Positions 49,411-57,077 of a stretch of DNA of 64,000 bases are shown in pieces. How positions within the stretch are numbered: the stretch's first letter is position 1; the number at the start of each line of letters is the position of its first letter. The translations under genes were made by a program, and so were the position numbers. The notes under the pieces were generated by a model. The model was not told the DNA's origin and did not search any database. It worked only from the letters and a program-made list of their open reading frames with translations. Source of the stretch: Gordoniibacillus chartarius (GTDB taxonomy: Bacteria; Bacillota; Bacilli; Paenibacillales; NBRC-103111); contig NZ_JBHLWN010000046.1 in NCBI RefSeq assembly GCF_042432825.1, positions 1 to 64,000 on the forward strand, given 5' to 3'.

Positions 49411-50247
49411 ATGAATATGGCACGGAGATTGATCGGGATTGCCGCCGCAGTGCTGCTTCTAGTGGGCAGCGTGACTGCTTGGGTATACGGCCGGGGGGCG
49501 GCGAGGGGCGAAGGAGAACTAAGTCGCGGTGAGGCGGCCTCCGTTTCGGAGCCGATACCGGCAGCCTCGACGCAGGAGCTGCAGCGGAGCGTAAAGCTTG
49601 CGTTTGCGCCGGTAGAGATGGAGGTCATATCGAAGGGGGCAGCTCTCGATAACGTCCCCGCGGGTTATCCCCAAAAAAACGTTTCGTTAGGAAGCATAGA
49701 TGGCACGGACAGCACTTTGGAGCTTTACGACGCTGCGGAAGAGCCGGGACGTCTGACAGCGGTGCTTCGGTTCGGCGGGGAATCGTATGCCATTCCGGAG
49801 GTGAGCTCCTCCGACGTCTGGCTTCCTCCGTCCGGCCTTTCCGTGCATTCCGCTTCCGGGCTGCAGTCTATCGCTGCGGGTCTTGAGCTGTTCGCTAACG
49901 GGCCGGGGTTTAAGGTTTACCTCGTCTATGATTTCGGTGAGCGGAAGTGGCTTCGCTTTGAGGAGTGGGGAACGCCTTATGCCGCGGACCTCGATCGTGA
50001 CGGAAGAGCGGAGCTGGCGATTCAATTCGAAGGACTTCATATGCATTTCCCGGATGTGATCGTGTATCGTTGGTCGGGAGACGTCCTGCAGCGAAGCGCA
50101 TCGGCTAGCGCCTCGATATGGGGAGCAGAGCATAAAGCCTATGCGCGTCTTGGCGAAGACGGTCGGATCGCTTCCGGTATCGTGGACGAAGAGCGGCCTG
50201 AGCGTACCTTTCTTTATTTCGGCGGGGAGCTGGTCCCTCAACCGTAA
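49411..50247 (+). CDS. Membrane-anchored extracytoplasmic hypothetical protein
   Basis: A 278-residue protein with an N-terminal membrane anchor or uncleaved signal (about 5-27). The extracytoplasmic part contains YAADLDRDGRAELAIQFEG at about 190-208. That Asp-rich DxDxDG pattern resembles calcium-binding FG-GAP or dockerin-type loops. No enzyme motif. The start MNMARR at 49411 follows GGGGGAAGC. A terminator follows 43 bp after the stop. Function unknown. Confidence 0.65.
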   Translation: MNMARRLIGIAAAVLLLVGSVTAWVYGRGAARGEGELSRGEAASVSEPIPAASTQELQRSVKLAFAPVEMEVISKGAALDNVPAGYPQKNVSLGSIDGTDSTLELYDAAEEPGRLTAVLRFGGESYAIPEVSSSDVWLPPSGLSVHSASGLQSIAAGLELFANGPGFKVYLVYDFGERKWLRFEEWGTPYAADLDRDGRAELAIQFEGLHMHFPDVIVYRWSGDVLQRSASASASIWGAEHKAYARLGEDGRIASGIVDEERPERTFLYFGGELVPQP

Positions 50248-50289
50248 GCAGAAGCGTTTCCGGTACGCCTCCAAGCAAAGTGAAAGCCA

Positions 50290-50331
50290 AAGAGTCCTTC
50301 ATGGAGATGTTCCATGAGGGACTCTTTTTTT
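50290..50331 (+). terminator. Terminator after the membrane-anchored protein
   Basis: AGAGTCC and TTCATGG pair with CCATGA and GGGACTCT, followed by TTTTTTTGC. Confidence 0.9.
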
Positions 50332-50365
50332 GCATTTTACCGCAATGGCAGATAGGTCGGCCTTG

Positions 50366-50540
50366 TTATTCGGGCAGTGAAACCTCCGAGAACGACTCCT
50401 GATGCGATTCCGCACGCTTTCGGGCCTTGGATTGCTCCAAGCTTTCACCGATTTGCGTGCTCTCGAGTCGATTCGAGCCTGCATCGGAGCTCAGCGGATC
50501 GTGGACGTACGTTTGATCGTTCGTTCCTGAACGCGGCATA
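50366..50540 (-). pseudogene. Small gene with one-base frameshift near its start
   Basis: A strong GGAGGAACGAGCGT site precedes ATG 50540 (MPRSG...), but that frame stops after 31 codons. One base out of phase, a hydrophilic sequence DQTYVHDPLSSDAGSNRLES continues through EQSKARKRAESHQES to TAA 50366. Removing one A of the AAA run near 50520 would join both into a 57-residue protein. The second frame has no start codon of its own. It may be a pseudogene or a sequencing error. Confidence 0.5.
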
Positions 50541-50670
50541 CGCTCGTTCCTCCTCTCTAAGACGGGATGAGGATAGGATGCGCTATCGGGCTCGTGTTCA
50601 TGTCGGCATCTTTTTGGGCTGGGGAGGGGACGCTACAGAAGACATCCCAGATTCTTAAGGAGTGCTCAAG

Positions 50671-51000
50671 ATGATGAAACGAACGCAAATCGAAGCCGTT
50701 CTTAACCAACTGGATTCTTACGCAGACAGCTTTCCCGCTTCACTGAAAGCGGAGCTTAGGGCGGTCCGGGGAGAGCTGAACGATTTATCGGAAAAGGAGC
50801 TCGACCTCCAAACGAACATGGTCGTCGTGGATGAGCCGCAATACTCGGCGGAGCCGAGCCTTAACGATCGGTTGATGAGCCTGTATACGAGCCTTTTGGA
50901 CCATCTCCGGGCGACGAAGCAAATGGATAACGATGAGCTGCGGTCAGCTTTGTTTTCGCTGAAAGGCTATCTGGACGTCCCGGACCGGGATTTTCCTTAA
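50671..51000 (+). CDS. Hypothetical protein (109 aa), helical
   Basis: A 109-residue acidic, almost entirely helical protein (AVLNQLDSYADSFPASLKAEL, abbreviated ASLKAELRAVRGELNDL). AAGGAGTG lies 8-9 bases before ATG 50671. No membrane segment or known motif. It is convergent with the coat-protein pair, without a clear terminator between them. Confidence 0.65.
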   Translation: MMKRTQIEAVLNQLDSYADSFPASLKAELRAVRGELNDLSEKELDLQTNMVVVDEPQYSAEPSLNDRLMSLYTSLLDHLRATKQMDNDELRSALFSLKGYLDVPDRDFP

Positions 51001-51018
51001 CGTTTTCCCGCCCAAGAA

Positions 51019-51294
51019 CTATTTTAAGGCAGGGAGCGGAAGCTGAAGGGCCATATAGGCGTTCTCGAAATCATTTCGGATCAGTTGTTCCGGCGAGTAG
51101 GACGGGGTTAGGCCGCGGGATAACGTGTAGAGGAACACCGTTTGATGGGCCTGGGCTTCTTCCTCAAACTGGCGAAGCAGCACATCCCGCACGGACGGGG
51201 TAGAGGTTTCGCTAATTGCGACCGCCGTGTCGCGAATACCGGTTTTGGCCGTCAGCAGCAGTTCCAATGCGTAGAAACGATCATCCATCATCAT
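51019..51294 (-). CDS. CotF-type spore coat protein
   Basis: A 91-residue helical protein of the coat-F family (FYALELLLTAKTGIRDTAVAI, RDVLLRQFEEEAQAHQTVF). Members form ferritin-like four-helix bundles and are found in the spore coat. ATG 51294 has AAGGAGACT upstream; an in-frame ATG at 51309 would touch the upstream gene's stop. It is the second gene of a two-gene operon of related proteins. Confidence 0.75.
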   Translation of the reverse strand: MMMDDRFYALELLLTAKTGIRDTAVAISETSTPSVRDVLLRQFEEEAQAHQTVFLYTLSRGLTPSYSPEQLIRNDFENAYMALQLPLPALK

Positions 51295-51308
51295 GCCAGT
51301 CTCCTTCA

Positions 51309-51542
51309 TTAAGGTAATAGGGCCCGGTGCTGCAGCAGCTGCATCAATTCGGCGATATGCCCTTCGGTCATCCGAATGTTGTGCAGATAAAGCTGCTGAA
51401 GAACGGGATCGGTCACTTTGCCGACAGCTTCCTTCATTTTGACAAGAGAAACGGACTTAAAGGATAGCAGCTCATGAAGCTCGATCGTTTCGTGGGGAGC
51501 CAGCGCAGGGCGCGGCGGCGTCATTCCGGCTGTGGAAAACAT
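51309..51542 (-). CDS. Short CotF-like spore coat protein
   Basis: A 77-residue protein with LAPHETIELHELLSFKSVSL and LQQLYLHNIRMTEGHIAELMQLL, helices of the coat-F type. ATG 51542 (GAGAGGAAG at 9 bases) is preferred over the ATG two codons earlier. It directly precedes the longer coat protein and is read into it. Both should be made late in sporulation; no sigma-K or sigma-E promoter was identified by eye. Confidence 0.7.
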   Translation of the reverse strand: MFSTAGMTPPRPALAPHETIELHELLSFKSVSLVKMKEAVGKVTDPVLQQLYLHNIRMTEGHIAELMQLLQHRALLP

Positions 51543-51666
51543 GGACATCTTCCTCTCTGATCGGAATACATTTTCATGCTTGCAGCATATGCCCGCCGCC
51601 GGAAGAAGTTCCGCATGAGCCCAAATCAAAATATTCGGACGGGAAGGTCCAAAAGGGGAGAGCTTA

Positions 51667-51933
51667 ATGGAAGAGCAGCCGGTAAGAGACCGAATTGCGG
51701 TCGAGGACGAAGAGGGACGAACGAAGGAGTATGCCGTCGAGGCGTTGTTCGACATGGACGAGGAGTCTTATGCGCTGCTGGCGTCCGATGATGAGGAGGA
51801 AGGACTCATTCTGATGCGGGTTGTCGGGGATGAGGAGGAGGATCAGTACTTGGTCGGGATCGACAATCCCGAAGAAGCTGCGGCGATTCTGGATGCTTAT
51901 CAGGTGGCGATAGAGGCGGCGCCGGCCGAGTAA
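51667..51933 (+). CDS. DUF1292-type protein
   Basis: An 88-residue, very acidic protein. The pattern VEDEEGRTKEYAVEALFDMDEESYALL followed by LILMRVVGDEEEDQYLVGIDN (here abbreviated FDMDEESYALL and MRVVGDEEEDQYL) is that of DUF1292 proteins. They are small cytosolic proteins of unknown function, often near the YrrK/MgtE-like cluster. AAGGGGAGAG precedes ATG 51667. A terminator follows 72 bp downstream. Confidence 0.88.
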   Translation: MEEQPVRDRIAVEDEEGRTKEYAVEALFDMDEESYALLASDDEEEGLILMRVVGDEEEDQYLVGIDNPEEAAAILDAYQVAIEAAPAE

Positions 51934-52004
51934 AATTGCGGCGCAGCCTGCATACCGAAACAGCAGCAGCCGGCAGCAACGCAATCTGATGCAGCACGGC
52001 CAAG

Positions 52005-52043
52005 AAGCTAAGCGAAGGCGATACCGCCTCACTTAGCTTTTTT
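52005..52043. terminator. Terminator between convergent genes
   Basis: AAGCTAAG and GGCG pair with CGCC and CTTAGCTT, followed by TTTTTT on the plus strand. The minus-strand YedK gene ends 18 bp beyond it. Confidence 0.85.
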
Positions 52044-52060
52044 GGCGTTTCCTTGCCGGA

Positions 52061-52744
52061 TCAGGCTTCCAGCGCAATTTCGTCCAAGCAGTCCGCGGTA
52101 TCGTTCTTCACATTACCGACCTTGGCGGAGACGGGGTAAGCCCGCATTTCTTCGGCCGGATACGGCCGCAGCAGCTTTATCGCCTGCTGAACGTCCCCAT
52201 TCCTGCGATCCAGCCACAACGCCTCGTCCTCGCGGCGCAAAATAACCGGCATCCGGTTGTGAATATCCGCCACCAGCCGGTTCGGCTCGGTCGTAATAAT
52301 CGTGCATGTGCTGATCTTGCGGCCATCCTCCGGATGAACCCACGTATCGTACAGCGCCGCAAAGGAGAACACCGCCTCCTCCTTCAGCGTAATGCGCATG
52401 GGCTGCTTGCCGCCGCGGACAGCCTTCCACTCGTAAAATCCGTCCGCCGGCACGATGCATCTCTTGCGGCTCACCAATTGGCGGAACGCCGGCTTCTCCA
52501 GCAGCGTCTCGGCGCGGGCGTTGATCATGCGGCTGCCGATCTTCTCGTCGCCCGCCCAGCTCGGCACGAGTCCCCAGCGCAGCTCCCCGAGCCGGTTCCG
52601 CTCGCCGTCATGAATGACGGCCAGAACTTGCTGCATGGGCGCTACATTATACCGCGGCCTATGGTAGCGATCCGTCGGCAAATCCGACAAATACCGCAGC
52701 ATCAGCTCCTCCATCGATACGACAATCGTATACCGTCCGCACAT
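52061..52744 (-). CDS. yedK: SOS-response-associated protein YedK/HMCES
   Basis: A 227-residue protein of the SRAP family, which crosslinks to abasic sites in single-stranded DNA to protect them. The catalytic Cys2 (MCGRY) is intact. RYNVAPMQ, INARAET (conserved Asn), DGFYEW (Glu) and the His in IHNRMPVIL complete the active site. Length typical. AAGGAGGGC precedes the ATG, and a sigma-A promoter lies 25 bp upstream. The gene diverges from a polymerase operon across a LexA box, linking it to the DNA-damage response. Confidence 0.93.
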   Translation of the reverse strand: MCGRYTIVVSMEELMLRYLSDLPTDRYHRPRYNVAPMQQVLAVIHDGERNRLGELRWGLVPSWAGDEKIGSRMINARAETLLEKPAFRQLVSRKRCIVPADGFYEWKAVRGGKQPMRITLKEEAVFSFAALYDTWVHPEDGRKISTCTIITTEPNRLVADIHNRMPVILRREDEALWLDRRNGDVQQAIKLLRPYPAEEMRAYPVSAKVGNVKNDTADCLDEIALEA

Positions 52745-52768
52745 GATCAGCCCTCCTTATGTACTATC

Positions 52769-52797
52769 AGTATAAAGGCAAAATTCCGGTTTGTTAA
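52769..52797 (-). promoter_or_regulatory. yedK: Sigma-A promoter of yedK
   Basis: On the minus strand TTAACA (52797-52792), 17-bp spacer, TATACT (52774-52769). The LexA box at 52831 lies about 34 bp upstream of this -35. Confidence 0.72.
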
Positions 52798-52824
52798 ATT
52801 TCCGTTACAAGGAACATTTCCCTC

Positions 52825-52855
52825 TTGCATAGAACAGGTGTTCCGGGTGTATAAT
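52825..52855 (+). promoter_or_regulatory. Promoter of the SOS operon with LexA (DinR) box
   Basis: TTGCAT (52825-52830) and TATAAT (52850-52855) flank AGAACAGGTGTTCC (52831-52844). This agrees with the Bacillus LexA consensus CGAACRNRYGTTYC at 13 of 14 positions. The spacer (19 bp) is long. A repressor on the box would block the promoter. Confidence 0.82.
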
Positions 52856-52870
52856 GAATACCACGGAATA

Positions 52871-52888
52871 TGCGAACATTTATTCGCA
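52871..52888 (+). promoter_or_regulatory. Second LexA-like palindrome
   Basis: TGCGAACATTTATTCGCA has the GAAC-N4-GTTC spacing with one changed base (ATTC). It lies in the leader, 20 bp before the first start codon, and may be a weaker second operator. Confidence 0.5.
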
Positions 52889-52908
52889 TTCTGAGGAGGG
52901 GATTTGCG

Positions 52909-53121
52909 ATGCCGATCAAGTTCAGCAAGTATGTCGGTTCGGTCGTCGAGATCATTTACTTGGACAGCCGGCGCCAGCTGACGCACCGGATTGTGGAGAT
53001 CCGCGCGGTGCAAGGCGATACGCTGCAGGCGTTCTGCTACCGCCGTCAGGCGCCGCGCAGCTTCAAGCTGGAGAACGTGCTGGCGGCCAGACCGCTGCCG
53101 CGAAGAAGCAGGGTGAGCTGA
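52909..53121 (+). CDS. Small basic protein, first gene of the SOS operon
   Basis: A 70-residue basic protein (MPIKFSKYVGSVVEIIYLD, TLQAFCYRRQAPRSFKLENVLAARPL). The composition and the RxFKLENVLA stretch resemble WYL-type or SH3-like domains that bind nucleic acid, which is an inference. GAGGAGGGG lies 8 bases before ATG 52909. The stop overlaps the next start (TGATG). It is downstream of the LexA box and is probably damage-inducible. Confidence 0.65.
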   Translation: MPIKFSKYVGSVVEIIYLDSRRQLTHRIVEIRAVQGDTLQAFCYRRQAPRSFKLENVLAARPLPRRSRVS

Positions 53122-53498
53122 TGAGACCTCTGGCAACCGAGGGGGAGATGAGGCTGGTACGGGATTTTCTCATCATTCCGGTACTGCTGGATTACCTCGA
53201 CAACGACATCAAGACGGCGCAGACGGCGGGCTTCAAGCTGGATCTGCTGCTCATCAGGGGATTGAAGAAGGTGCAGGACGAGATTGTGAAGGAGCATTAT
53301 GTGATTAAGCGAACGCTGCGCGAATGCGGGATTCGGGTTCAGACCGAACGACGCACCCGGTACGGCATTGAAGCGGAGTATTTGTGCCGGGGCTACAAGC
53401 ATCAGACCAGTTTGTTATGGGATACGATACGGACGGCGGTGCTGACGAAGGCGAGTGAATATGCGAACATCAAGCTGACGAGCGGTGATGGCGGGTGA
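53121..53498 (+). CDS. Conserved hypothetical protein, second gene of the SOS operon
   Basis: A 125-residue helical protein (FLIIPVLLDYLDNDIKTAQ, LLLIRGLKKVQDEIVKEHY, IEAEYLCRGYKHQTSLLWD). Similar proteins accompany Y-family polymerase cassettes in Bacilli and some phages in my recollection; the function is not known. It overlaps the upstream stop by one base and the polymerase start lies inside its last codon, so all three are translationally coupled. It may be a polymerase accessory factor. Confidence 0.65.
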   Translation: MRPLATEGEMRLVRDFLIIPVLLDYLDNDIKTAQTAGFKLDLLLIRGLKKVQDEIVKEHYVIKRTLRECGIRVQTERRTRYGIEAEYLCRGYKHQTSLLWDTIRTAVLTKASEYANIKLTSGDGG

Positions 53499-54757
53499 GC
53501 AAGGAGCGCATTATTATGCTGGCGGACTGCCAGAGCTTTTATGCGTCGGTAGAGAAGGCGGCGCATCCGGAATACGCGGATCGGCCGCTGGTCGTGGCGG
53601 GCGATCCCGAGCGGCGCAGCGGCATTATTCTTGCGGCGTGCCCGCTTGCCAAGGAGCTTGGCGTGACGACGGCGGAGACGCTGAGGGAGGCGCTTGCGAA
53701 GTGTCCGCAGCTCGTCGTGATGAAGCCGCGGATGCAGACGTATATTGACGTGTCGACGAAGATTACGGAAATATTGAGGCGATACACCGATCTTGTGGAG
53801 CCGTATTCGATCGACGAGCAGTTTATCGACGTGACGGGAAGCGCCCAGCTGTTCGGGACGCCGGAGCAGATCGCCACGGCGATTCAGGCCGAGGTGCGAA
53901 CGGAGACAGGGGTATATACGCGGCTTGGGATCAGCTACTCTAAAGTTACGGCCAAGATGGCGTGCGACATGTGGGCGAAGAAGGTGCCGGGCGGGCAGTT
54001 TGTGCTGACGAAGGAGGAGTTGCCGAAGCAGCTGTGGCCGCAGCCGATTCATAAGATGTTCATGGTCGGAAGCCGGATGACGCAGCATTTTCTGGCGATG
54101 GGGATGCCGACGATCGGCCACTTGGCGCGGACGCCGCTGGCGGAGCTGAAGGTGCTGATGCGGCGCCGGTTTCACAAAAACTGCGATATCGACGCGGAGC
54201 TGTACTGGCGCATTGCGAACGGAATCGACGACAGTCCGGTCAGCCCGTTTACGCACGAGGCGCCGCCGACGCAGATCGGCCACCAGATTACGCTGCCCCG
54301 GGATTACGGCACGCTGGCCGATATCAAGGTCGTGCTGCTGGAGCTGGCCGAGCTCGTCTGCCAGCGGGCGCGGCGGAACGGCTACATGGGCGGCGTCGTG
54401 TTCGTAGGCTGCCAAGGGGCGGATTTCGACCGGCCGACGGGATTTTATAAGCAGATGAAAATGCCCGATCCGACGAATGCGACCATTCAGCTGTACCGCT
54501 CGGCCGTGCAGCTGTTTCAGCGGCATTGGAACGGCCTGCCGGTGCGCAAGGTCGGCATGGGGCTGTCGCAGCTTGTGAACGAGGAGCAGTACCAACTGAC
54601 GATGTTTGAGGAGCGCGAAAAGTATCGGGCGCTGGAGCGGACGACGGATGCGCTGAAGCTGCGGTTCGGCGATACGGTCATCATGCGTGCGGTGTCGGCT
54701 TCGGCCGCCGGGCAGGCGAAGGATCGGGCCGGCAAGATCGGGGGGCATTACAAATGA
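53495..54757 (+). CDS. Y-family translesion DNA polymerase (DinB/UmuC type)
   Basis: A 420-residue lesion-bypass polymerase. The palm metal residues are Asp11 (LADCQSFYASVE) and Asp107-Glu108 (YSIDEQFID). GISYSKVTAKMACD is the thumb/helix-hairpin start. The little-finger domain occupies about 240-350. The C-terminal QLTMFEE is a good match to a beta-clamp-binding motif (QLxMF), which would tether it to the replication clamp. It is most like the YqjW/UvrX group of Bacillus. GTG 53495 overlaps the preceding stop. The LexA box upstream fits damage induction. Confidence 0.9.
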   Translation: MSKERIIMLADCQSFYASVEKAAHPEYADRPLVVAGDPERRSGIILAACPLAKELGVTTAETLREALAKCPQLVVMKPRMQTYIDVSTKITEILRRYTDLVEPYSIDEQFIDVTGSAQLFGTPEQIATAIQAEVRTETGVYTRLGISYSKVTAKMACDMWAKKVPGGQFVLTKEELPKQLWPQPIHKMFMVGSRMTQHFLAMGMPTIGHLARTPLAELKVLMRRRFHKNCDIDAELYWRIANGIDDSPVSPFTHEAPPTQIGHQITLPRDYGTLADIKVVLLELAELVCQRARRNGYMGGVVFVGCQGADFDRPTGFYKQMKMPDPTNATIQLYRSAVQLFQRHWNGLPVRKVGMGLSQLVNEEQYQLTMFEEREKYRALERTTDALKLRFGDTVIMRAVSASAAGQAKDRAGKIGGHYK

Positions 54758-55080
54758 GAAAAAAGCTGGAAGGAAACGGGCTCTGGGAATCGAGCCGGAT
54801 GCGGCTGCCGGAGCACCAAGCCCGGATGATCCGGGAGAACCAGCTCCTGGGCAAGCGGGAGCGTCCGACGCTCGACCCATACAAGTGGGAAGAGATCAAC
54901 GCCTTGCTCGGCGAAGCGTACCGGGAGGGCTTGACCGTTACGGTCCGCATCTTCGACCCGTACGAATACCGGGTAGTCACCGGGAGCATCGCCAAGGTCG
55001 ACGTGCTGACCCGCAAGCTGCTGGTAGACGGCACATGGATCGCTCTGCGGGATATCGTGGAGGTAACCTTGGCAAACTAG
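54754..55080 (+). CDS. YolD-like protein
   Basis: A 108-residue protein of the YolD-like family. It carries the family pattern LWESSRMRLPEHQARMI at the N-terminus and VTGSIAKVDVLTRKLLVDG, WIALRDIVEV at the C-terminus. YolD-like genes almost always sit beside Y-family polymerases in Bacillales and are seen as UmuD-like functional partners, although their mechanism is unknown. ATG 54754 overlaps the polymerase stop by 4 bp (ATGA). Confidence 0.9.
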   Translation: MRKKLEGNGLWESSRMRLPEHQARMIRENQLLGKRERPTLDPYKWEEINALLGEAYREGLTVTVRIFDPYEYRVVTGSIAKVDVLTRKLLVDGTWIALRDIVEVTLAN

Positions 55081-55129
55081 GAACGCGTCAAGCTGCCTAC
55101 GACGAAAGCGATGGGGGTGACAAGCGAGG

Positions 55130-55312
55130 GTGACGGAGCGGAAACCGAAAGGGCTTGTGGAATTTCGCCAGCCTCCGGCCAAACTGGTAGCCGACATTCC
55201 GGGGGACGAGGAAATGCGCGAACACTTGGAGGAGACGATGCACGGCGACGGGTATCCCGGGGCTTGCGGCGTCATTGATGTGAGTCGGCCGAGTTCGGAG
55301 CACGATAGCTAG
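55130..55312 (+). CDS. Small hypothetical protein (60 aa), end of the SOS operon
   Basis: A 60-residue acidic protein (KPKGLVEFRQPPAKLVADIPG, abbreviated FRQPPAKLVADIPGDEEM; GYPGACGVIDVSRP). GTG 55130 follows GGGGTGACAAGCGAGG. It lies 49 bp after the YolD-like gene and just before a strong terminator, so it is probably the last cistron of the operon. No family recognised. Confidence 0.5.
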   Translation: MTERKPKGLVEFRQPPAKLVADIPGDEEMREHLEETMHGDGYPGACGVIDVSRPSSEHDS

Positions 55313-55317
55313 AAGGA

Positions 55318-55350
55318 GAACGACCCGCCGAAACGTACGGCGGGTCGTTC
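55318..55350. terminator. Terminator of the SOS operon
   Basis: GAACGACCCGCCG pairs perfectly with CGGCGGGTCGTTC around AAACGTA. The T tract is short. The convergent minus-strand gene ends 17 bp further. Confidence 0.82.
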
Positions 55351-55366
55351 TGTTGCGGCAGCGGCA

Positions 55367-56173
55367 TTAAGAGCGAATCGTGCCGACGTACCGCCCGTGT
55401 TCGGGCACGGCCATCCGCACGAAGTCGCGGGCGAGCATCGCCAGCCCGGCGCGCAGCGCTTCTCCCGACATCGGGAGGCCGTGTCCGGTAACCGCAGTCT
55501 CGGGACGAAGCGCCTCCAGGCGCTCGACCGAATCCCGCGCAGCCTCCCAATCAGGTGTGAAGTATGTCGGCGGGCCGTGAATTTCCCGGAGCTGCGTCAA
55601 CACGGCGAACGCCGACTCCTGCTTTACTGTGATGAACGCGTCGCCTGCAAGTAACGTCCGGTCTCGATCCCGGAACAGCGAGACATGTCCGGCCGTATGT
55701 CCGGGCGTGGCGATCCAGCGCCATTGCGGCAGGCCGGGAATCGTACCGTCCGCAGGGAGCGCCCTGGCGCTGGCCCCGATGTCGATCGGCTCGTTCGGAT
55801 ATAAGCCCGCCAGGTCGGCCATCAGACCTCCGCCGACGGTCGGGTCCGGAGGCGGGTATGCCGCTTTGCCGGTTACATAAGGCAGCTCCCGTTCATGGGC
55901 ATAGACGGGGACATGCCATTTTTGCAGCAGCGCCTGCAGAGAGCCGACGTGATCAAAATGGCCGTGAGTCAAAATAATGGCCTGCGGAGCGGCAGAGCCG
56001 AACCGCTGCCGTGCGGCCTCGGCGATATTGTCGGCGAATGTGGCGACGCCTGCATCGACAAGCACCCAGTGCTCCGAGCCGGGCTCGCCGAGGAACACTA
56101 CGTTGGCGATTACTGTGCGCATGTAGGATACATCCGCCGGCAGCCCGGGCGCAGGGTCTAGTTGTGTAGTCAA
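55367..56173 (-). CDS. Metallo-beta-lactamase-fold hydrolase
   Basis: A 268-residue MBL-fold protein. The metal motif is THGHFDHVG (His70, His72, Asp74, His75), with the next ligands in ATPGHTAGH and LLAGDAF, and a final His in VTGHGLPM. The layout fits the hydroxyacylglutathione-hydrolase/lactonase-like branch; the substrate is not evident. TTG 56173 is preferred because AAGGAGGGA lies 7 bases upstream; an in-frame TTG two codons earlier is too close. It appears monocistronic. Confidence 0.88.
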   Translation of the reverse strand: MTTQLDPAPGLPADVSYMRTVIANVVFLGEPGSEHWVLVDAGVATFADNIAEAARQRFGSAAPQAIILTHGHFDHVGSLQALLQKWHVPVYAHERELPYVTGKAAYPPPDPTVGGGLMADLAGLYPNEPIDIGASARALPADGTIPGLPQWRWIATPGHTAGHVSLFRDRDRTLLAGDAFITVKQESAFAVLTQLREIHGPPTYFTPDWEAARDSVERLEALRPETAVTGHGLPMSGEALRAGLAMLARDFVRMAVPEHGRYVGTIRS

Positions 56174-56256
56174 GCGCAATCCCTCCTTGTTGTACAGGTA
56201 GCGTTTGCGCCGACGCGGGTTCCTATGTAAGCCGTTTTAAGTCCGGCCCTCGTCTC

Positions 56257-56862
56257 TCAGGAGGAACGATGCTCGATGCTGACGACTTTGCCGACGATGC
56301 TGGACTTCCGAATGGGGCCGATAAACCGGCTGTCGTAGCTGTGGCTGTAATTGTCGCCGAGCACGTAAAGCTCGTCCGGACCGAGCTGAATTTCGTCCAC
56401 AACCGATTCGCACCCGGCGAGCGGCATACCGGCAACGACCTTGCCGTCAATGAACAGCTTGGTCTTCTGGATGGCGATCGTTTCCCCCGGTAAGCCGACG
56501 ATGCGTTTGACAAAGCTGCGCTCGTCCGGTGCCGTGAAGATAACAATATCGCCGCGCTGCGGAGCGTGATTACGGTAATATTCGGGATCAACGCTGAGCC
56601 CGTCTCCGGACTCGATGGTCGGACTCATCGATTCGCCCTCTGTAATAAAAGGTAGGAGCGTTTCCCCGGTGCCCGGTGCCGTCTGCGTCTGATCTGCGGC
56701 CGGGGCGGAAGCGGTTGCCGGAGCGGAATGAGCCGAATGGAGCGGGGGGGCTAGCTCTAGGAAAGAAACAGCCGGCGGCGGAGCTTCGATGGCGGCGGCG
56801 GCGGAGGCCGGTTCGGTATGCTCCGGGGTCAGAAGCAAGGCAAGCAGCAATAGCCATTGCAT
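56257..56862 (-). CDS. lepB: Signal peptidase I
   Basis: A 201-residue type I signal peptidase, which removes signal peptides from exported proteins. Catalytic Ser78 lies in EGESMSPT and the general base Lys119 in SFVKRIVGLPGE; box E is LGDNYSHSYDSR. ATG 56862 has GGAGGAAC at 7-9 bases; a longer start at 56883 would lose this. The N-terminal hydrophobic stretch is short (about 11 residues, WLLLLALLLTP). It is followed by about 50 Ala/Pro/Ser-rich residues before the catalytic core, longer than in SipS-like enzymes. The protease domain should be outside the membrane on this linker. Confidence 0.9.
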   Translation of the reverse strand: MQWLLLLALLLTPEHTEPASAAAAIEAPPPAVSFLELAPPLHSAHSAPATASAPAADQTQTAPGTGETLLPFITEGESMSPTIESGDGLSVDPEYYRNHAPQRGDIVIFTAPDERSFVKRIVGLPGETIAIQKTKLFIDGKVVAGMPLAGCESVVDEIQLGPDELYVLGDNYSHSYDSRFIGPIRKSSIVGKVVSIEHRSS

Positions 56863-57077
56863 GGAAAGGTTCCTCCAATTCATAACGGTCTCGTAAGCTA
56901 GTAAGCTAGCAACTTGTATTACTCATCATAGAGGAGCGGACTTGCAAAGGCTGTCTGCTTTTGTATAGAGAACTATGTAATGTTTTCGCCGAAGCTCCTG
57001 TCGAATGACCGCCATGCTTGCACCGCTAGCGGAGATTGGGATACAGTGGAAGGGATAAACTTGAGGGAGGACTGCAC

